Assembly (NCBI GenBank): GCA_029593915.1
Contig: CP046147.1
Location: forward strand, 868,001 to 932,000
Length of the DNA: 64,000 nucleotides
Direction of reading: 5' to 3'
DNA from: Candidatus Lucifugimonas marina
GTDB taxonomy: Bacteria; Chloroflexota; Dehalococcoidia; Lucifugimonadales; Lucifugimonadaceae
This document shows, piece by piece, positions 59,726 to 64,000 of this stretch (position 1 is the stretch's first letter; every line of letters starts with the position of its first letter). The position numbers and the translations under genes are program-made. The notes beneath the pieces are model-generated. The model ran no database searches and was not told where the DNA came from. It saw only the letters and a program-made list of their open reading frames with translations.

Positions 59726-61618
59726 CTACTGGTTGCCGTTTTCGTTGTAGTCGGGCACTATGCGGCGGATTCCATCTTTGACTTCTTGATCGGTTAGGGT
59801 TCGAACTGCCGATATGAATTCGTCGAGTTGATCGAGAGCTGCGTTGCCTTCACCCGTGTTGCGCACGAGCATTAATTTTTCGTTGGCAGTTTCACCGAGT
59901 TCTTCTTGATCAGAAGAGAGAATTTCGGTGAGCTTCTCTCCTGTTTTTAACCCGCTGTACTCAATGTTTATATCTTTATCAGGGACCATTCCTGAAAGTT
60001 CGATCATGGTGCGTGCCAGTGAATCAATGCTCACGGGCGTACCCATATCGAGTAGATAAATCTCTTGATTGTCGCCAATCGCCGCAGCGGTGAGAATCAG
60101 GCCGGCTGCTTCGTGAGCGGTCATAAAATATCGTTCCGCTTCGGGATGTGTGACCGTAACTGGACCACCCGATTCGATCTGCTGTTGGAAAATCGGAATT
60201 ACGCTTCCGTTGCTGCCAAGAACGTTTCCAAATCGAACGGCGGCGAAATGTGTGGTTTCACCTGCTCCCAGTTCACGAATAGCCAGTTCGGCCATTCGTT
60301 TGGTAGCTCCCATGACACTGGTCGGAGACACTGCTTTGTCGGTCGACACTAGAACAAATGTCGATGCGCCAGATTCCTGTGCAGCACGTGCGACGTTCAG
60401 TACGCCACCCACGTTGTTGTAGACGGCATCCGCCGGGGCATCTTCCATGAGGTAAACGTGCTTGTGGGCAGCGGCGTGGAGTACGACATCGACACTGTGT
60501 TCCGTCATTATGCTTCGGATGGAAACGGGTTCGGTTACGTCGGCGATGCGGGCAACGAGATTGATTCCTTCAGGCCCATGTTCTTTTATTTGCGCTCTGA
60601 GTTCGTATTCCAGCAGCACCAGCGGATTTTCTGATCTGTCGATGAGAATTAGAGTTGCCGGTTCGAATGCAATTACGCGCCTTGCAAGCTCGGACCCGAT
60701 CGTGCCTGCACCGCCTGTGATCATGACCGTTTTGCCAGTGAATGTGGCTCGCAGTGCTGCTTCGTCGAGATGGGTTTCAGGGCGACCTAAAAGATCAGCT
60801 ACGTCCACTCGACGGAGCTTGGAGATAGAGACGTTGCCTTCTAAGAGTTCGTCAGTACCCGGCAGGATTCTAAATTCGACTTGTGCTTCTCTGCAGGCGT
60901 TGATTATTCGTGAACGCTGCTCGGTGGTGGCCGCAGGTATAGCGATTACAACTATGTCGGCTTCGTATTTTTTGACGACCGAAGAAAGCGTGTCTATGCT
61001 GCCGATTACGGGGACACCGATGAGGCTTTGGCCTATTTTTGAAGGATCGTCGTCTAGGACTGCTACTGGTTCGAGCCTGAACTCAGGCGTTGACTTGATT
61101 TGTGCACAGAACGCAGCTCCGGCGTCGCCAGCTCCGATCATCACAACTCTTCGTTTCGGGCTCTGATCTTGACCTATGTCTTTGAGTCGTTCACGCCCGA
61201 TCCTTACCGCCATTCGAAGTCCACCGGCCAGGAATATGTGAACCCCCCATTCGATGAGGTAAACGCTTCTTGGGATTTCGAACGGGTCGATGATCAAAAG
61301 GCCGACAACGCCGAATACTACTGTGGCGGCGGTTGTGGATTTAGCGACGGCGATGAGGTCGGGGACAGATACGTATCGCCAGAGCCCGGTATGGGCGTTG
61401 AAGTAGATGAGGGCGACGAGCCTCAGTCCGATCAAAACAGGAATCCAGATTACGAGCGCCGAGTAGACGATCCGGCTTTCATCGAGATCGAGCCTCAGCA
61501 TCAGCGCCACATACAGCGAGATGGCGGGAAGAATAGCTTGGACAGCGAGACCTAAAAACAATCGTCGTCGTTTGGGAATGCTTGGGACAGCTCGTTGTAT
61601 GGCGTTGCTTAGGGACAT
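59726..61618 (-). CDS. Membrane nucleotide-sugar 4,6-dehydratase (PglF/WbpM/CapD-like)
   Basis: 630 residues: four spans in the first 130 residues, a CoA-binding-like Rossmann domain (VVMIGAGDAGAAF ... DIVVIAIPA, about 155-260) and a C-terminal dehydratase domain with MITGGAGTIGSELARRV (about 307-323), LVSTDKAVSPTSVMGATKRMAEL (the family has Met in place of the SDR Tyr, as here) and YFMTAHEAAGLIL. PglF/WbpM enzymes convert UDP-GlcNAc to UDP-4-keto-6-deoxy sugars on the way to bacillosamine or FucNAc. It would supply the first sugar for the PglC-like enzyme. Confidence 0.92.
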   Translation of the reverse strand: MSLSNAIQRAVPSIPKRRRLFLGLAVQAILPAISLYVALMLRLDLDESRIVYSALVIWIPVLIGLRLVALIYFNAHTGLWRYVSVPDLIAVAKSTTAATVVFGVVGLLIIDPFEIPRSVYLIEWGVHIFLAGGLRMAVRIGRERLKDIGQDQSPKRRVVMIGAGDAGAAFCAQIKSTPEFRLEPVAVLDDDPSKIGQSLIGVPVIGSIDTLSSVVKKYEADIVVIAIPAATTEQRSRIINACREAQVEFRILPGTDELLEGNVSISKLRRVDVADLLGRPETHLDEAALRATFTGKTVMITGGAGTIGSELARRVIAFEPATLILIDRSENPLVLLEYELRAQIKEHGPEGINLVARIADVTEPVSIRSIMTEHSVDVVLHAAAHKHVYLMEDAPADAVYNNVGGVLNVARAAQESGASTFVLVSTDKAVSPTSVMGATKRMAELAIRELGAGETTHFAAVRFGNVLGSNGSVIPIFQQQIESGGPVTVTHPEAERYFMTAHEAAGLILTAAAIGDNQEIYLLDMGTPVSIDSLARTMIELSGMVPDKDINIEYSGLKTGEKLTEILSSDQEELGETANEKLMLVRNTGEGNAALDQLDEFISAVRTLTDQEVKDGIRRIVPDYNENGNQ

Positions 61619-61695
61619 TTGTATGCGGTACGTGCCGGAGTTTGTTTCTAATTACCTGAATTTAAGGTTACTTCCGTTCGGAGTGATTATTCGGA

Positions 61696-63714
61696 TTACT
61701 GACTCATGAACTCTGTCAGAATTTGAAGCCGTTCTTTTGCAAGTGAATCTGATGGAAATATTTCTGTGAGATATACGTAGAGGTCTACTGCCTTTTGTCG
61801 GAGTTTGGGTCTGCCAGCGTTTCCAGATTCCCAGGCGGAGAAAGCTAGTTTGTAGATGGTGTTAACTTCCATCGGGTTGGCCGAATATGCCTTCAGATCG
61901 TATTCATAGGCGCGTGATAGTGCCGCTTCTCGTATCTGTGAGTTCTGCGTTGCGGCAGCCCTGCCGTGTTCTATTTCAGCTAGGTCGTGCCAATATCTGG
62001 CTACGTCTGGTGCGAGAGAAGCGGCTTGTTCTAGCCGTTTGATAGCTTCGTCGGCTTCGACAACGGTTGTGCGGTACTGGAACGATGCCATCTGATTAGC
62101 TATCAGGTAGCTAGCCCCTCGATCCCATGCGAGAACGACAGATGCGATCACGATAACAGCCACAGCTGAATAGGTGCTGTACTGGACCAATAATGATGTT
62201 TTCGCCGGGATGGCGCGAGGAGATGGTGTACTCATCAGCAGGCTGGCTAATCCACCGACAAGAAGCCAGAACACGAGAGTGTCTCCCGGTGTTGGAGATC
62301 CGAACAGCTGCTCGGTAAACCTTCCTGCAAGAGCGGACGCGATAAGGATAGGTATCCATGGTGTTTGTTCACTGTTTGTAGCAAGTGAGCGGCGGATTGA
62401 TAGAACTGAGGCGCAGGCGATCGAAACCCACAGACTTATCCAAGCGAGGAATCCGAGGAATCCCTGTTCGAACAGGCGATTAATCGGGTCGTTATGCGCA
62501 GCGGTTAGTCGTCTCGTGAAGGTCTTGCTATCTGAGAAATATGTGCCGGCATAACGGAACATATCGGTTCCGTAACCAAAAAGTAGGCGGACGACTTTTG
62601 GTGCGTCATTTGTGTGGGGTACAGGAGCGCGATCAGTTGATGTTTCTGTCGCCATTTTCCAGTAGCTAAGTCGAATGCCGAGTGTGCTGGTTCGACCGAT
62701 ATCGCCTAGAGCACTTGAGACCGGCGAGTTTTCTTCAGAGTCAGTTGAATCGCTTGCCACAACCGGTTCCGGTGGGGTTGGGTCAATGAAGGTAACAGTG
62801 AGCGCGCCGATTAGGGCGAAGACTGAAATTATCGAGATTGGAAGCGCACTTTTACGAAGATGCCCGGTGCTTGCCAAAAGGATGACTGCAGATAGGCCAG
62901 CCGTTGCAGCACCTACCCAAGGTCCTCTACTTGCCGTGGCTATGAGACTGACAGCCAATACGAAAGATGTTGCCGCAATGCCTGCTATCCACCAGTTCTG
63001 AGACTCTTTTGAAGACTTTTGATACTGGACGATCAACATTCCGAGGGTGATAGGAGCCAGAAGTATCAGCATCGACCCGAAGAATATTGGGTTACCGTTT
63101 GTGCCAGTGAGTTTTGACTTGTGAGTCGATGAAATATCGAGTGGTGACCAACCTAGAAACTGGAATAAACCTACTAGTGCAGCGAGGACTCCGGTCACCG
63201 CAAGAGTCTTCCAAAGAAGTGATTTGTCGTGGAGTTCTCTGAGAGAGATAAACGCACTCAGAGACAGGATCACATACATAAGGAAAGTGAACTCACCGGC
63301 TTCAAACCCAGCCGGAGATCTACCCCACCAACTGCTGTGAGGAATGATCGACAGGATTGTGGATATGGTCGAAACGGCTGTTACGGCGGCGATCGAGCCA
63401 AGGATGGCGAGTACAGGGCGATTGGCTCTGATTGACCTCAACGCTTCGGCAAATCGGTTGTTCTCGGTTGCCGTGAACGCCAGTGCGAGACGAGAAACTA
63501 TAATTCCACCCTGTAGGGTTCCGAGCATTCTTAATAATGTCGTCTTTGGAGTCGATGTGATGTCGACAAAGTTACTCTCAGGCAGCACAACGAGTGGCAC
63601 CAATACCGCGGCCATCATAAGAATGACGAGTTGTACTTTCGACAAGATTTGATCGAATCTGACCAGATCGAAATTTGTTGTCGATGTGTTTTTTCTATGC
63701 CGAGGGCGAACCAA
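61696..63714 (-). CDS. O-antigen polymerase/ligase family protein with TPR tail
   Basis: 672 residues from a TTG start. About 12 spans across residues 20-540; the large Wzy_C loop (about 320-400) contains RLLFGYGTDMFRYAG and FTRRLTAAHNDPINRLFEQGFLGFLAWISLWVS. The last 110 residues are TPR-like (YWHDLAEIEHGRAAAT, KLAFSAWESG). Together with 26555-28876 this gives two polymerase/ligase-like proteins of the same plan. Start codon choice is weak. Diverges from the short ORF and HAD-like gene at the right edge. Confidence 0.82.
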   Translation of the reverse strand: MVRPRHRKNTSTTNFDLVRFDQILSKVQLVILMMAAVLVPLVVLPESNFVDITSTPKTTLLRMLGTLQGGIIVSRLALAFTATENNRFAEALRSIRANRPVLAILGSIAAVTAVSTISTILSIIPHSSWWGRSPAGFEAGEFTFLMYVILSLSAFISLRELHDKSLLWKTLAVTGVLAALVGLFQFLGWSPLDISSTHKSKLTGTNGNPIFFGSMLILLAPITLGMLIVQYQKSSKESQNWWIAGIAATSFVLAVSLIATASRGPWVGAATAGLSAVILLASTGHLRKSALPISIISVFALIGALTVTFIDPTPPEPVVASDSTDSEENSPVSSALGDIGRTSTLGIRLSYWKMATETSTDRAPVPHTNDAPKVVRLLFGYGTDMFRYAGTYFSDSKTFTRRLTAAHNDPINRLFEQGFLGFLAWISLWVSIACASVLSIRRSLATNSEQTPWIPILIASALAGRFTEQLFGSPTPGDTLVFWLLVGGLASLLMSTPSPRAIPAKTSLLVQYSTYSAVAVIVIASVVLAWDRGASYLIANQMASFQYRTTVVEADEAIKRLEQAASLAPDVARYWHDLAEIEHGRAAATQNSQIREAALSRAYEYDLKAYSANPMEVNTIYKLAFSAWESGNAGRPKLRQKAVDLYVYLTEIFPSDSLAKERLQILTEFMSQ

Positions 63715-63864
63715 GTGTTGACTCTTTGCTAATGAGGGTGGGGCAGCGCCCCGAAATACGTGCTGGGGACGATTGTCTCAATTATTGAGGGAGTGGTGCT
63801 TGTTTAGATCGAGACTCGTTCTGGCAGTTTCGAGGGTGGCTGTGTGATCAAAGGTGAGGGGAAT

Positions 63865-63930
63865 ATGGCAGACTCGGTACACGATCTGTATGTGATTTTG
63901 GTCGTTCAGGCTCCTAGTGAACGTGAGTAG
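63865..63930 (+). CDS. Very short ORF with strong ribosome site upstream of a HAD-like gene
   Basis: 21 codons (MADSVHDLYVILVVQ...) from ATG 63865, with AAGGTGAGGGG just upstream. Its TAG overlaps the GTG start of the following frame (TAGTG). It may be a leader peptide that couples translation, or the remains of an N-terminus. Too short to assign. Confidence 0.35.
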   Translation: MADSVHDLYVILVVQAPSERE

Positions 63931-64000
63931 TGAAATTGGCTTCTAGAAAATCGAGTGGAACCGAACTGTCGAGCATCAAGGCTATTGCGTTTGATTTTGA
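63930..64000 (+). CDS. 5' end of a probable HAD-superfamily hydrolase
   Basis: Runs off the window. From GTG 63930 the frame reads VKLASRKSSGTELSSIKAIAFDF and the last two bases begin a GA- codon. IKAIAFDFD is the HAD motif I (D-x-D nucleophile) position, as in sugar-phosphate phosphatases (KdsC, HddB-like). Only 23 residues are visible, so the call is tentative. Confidence 0.5.
   Translation, partial: MKLASRKSSGTELSSIKAIAFDF

Overview
The window looks like a piece of the chromosome of a free-living, moderate-GC bacterium. Long Pro/Thr-rich stalks on exported proteins, GAF-type sensor kinases, large multi-membrane-span surface proteins and several start codons with a -10 box 6-8 nt upstream (candidate leaderless transcripts) would fit Chloroflexota, for example a marine SAR202-like lineage. 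That assignment is tentative: there is no rRNA or other marker gene here.

Layout. 1-12.1 kb: the 3' part of a GAF histidine kinase, then a leftward block of cell-surface genes (a small protein with an internal repeat, two large GT-C/PTPS-related membrane proteins, a four-domain secreted jelly-roll-like protein, and a Pro/Thr-stalk exported protein). 12.15-24.48 kb: a 12.3 kb integrative element in the 3' end of a tRNA-Gly(UCC) gene. It is bounded by a perfect 46-bp direct repeat and has a tyrosine integrase, an HTH/excisionase-like protein, a TOPRIM-ATPase primase-helicase interrupted by a perfect 24-bp-arm palindrome, a small methylase, and a four-gene module: D12/Dam-type adenine methylase, McrB-like AAA+ motor, McrC-like nuclease and a divergent beta-class DNA methylase. 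This module resembles LlaJI/BsuMI-type restriction-modification more than a stand-alone methylation-dependent McrBC, and is the best candidate for an undescribed system in the window.

24.65-29.4 kb: a decayed, inverted second copy of the 1017-residue membrane protein (one ~804-bp tract is essentially identical to the first copy while the flanks are diverged), an O-antigen-polymerase/TPR protein, and a GT-C-type fragment cut by an insertion sequence. 29.4-39.2 kb: two almost identical 1229-bp IS3-family copies in direct orientation. They bracket a truncated DUF3427-HNH nuclease gene, a DUF2867 epimerase-like protein, an SDR without the catalytic Tyr, two small unknown proteins, an FeS-type (6-4) photolyase with all four cluster cysteines, an IS6-family element and a repeat-containing spacer. 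The segment looks like a light-damage-repair cargo island that arrived or was rearranged with the IS copies.

39.2-63.7 kb: a long leftward surface-glycan locus with tight stop/start overlaps. It has an initiating monotopic phosphoglycosyl transferase, five GT4 enzymes and other transferases, SAM and FkbM methyltransferases (one frameshifted), an asparagine-synthase-like protein without the glutaminase Cys, an ABC flippase/exporter, a PtmA/PtmF/PtmB-like trio for a CMP-activated sugar, a PglF/WbpM-type dehydratase and a second O-antigen polymerase with TPRs. At the right edge a rightward HAD-like gene begins behind a short, well-primed 21-codon ORF.
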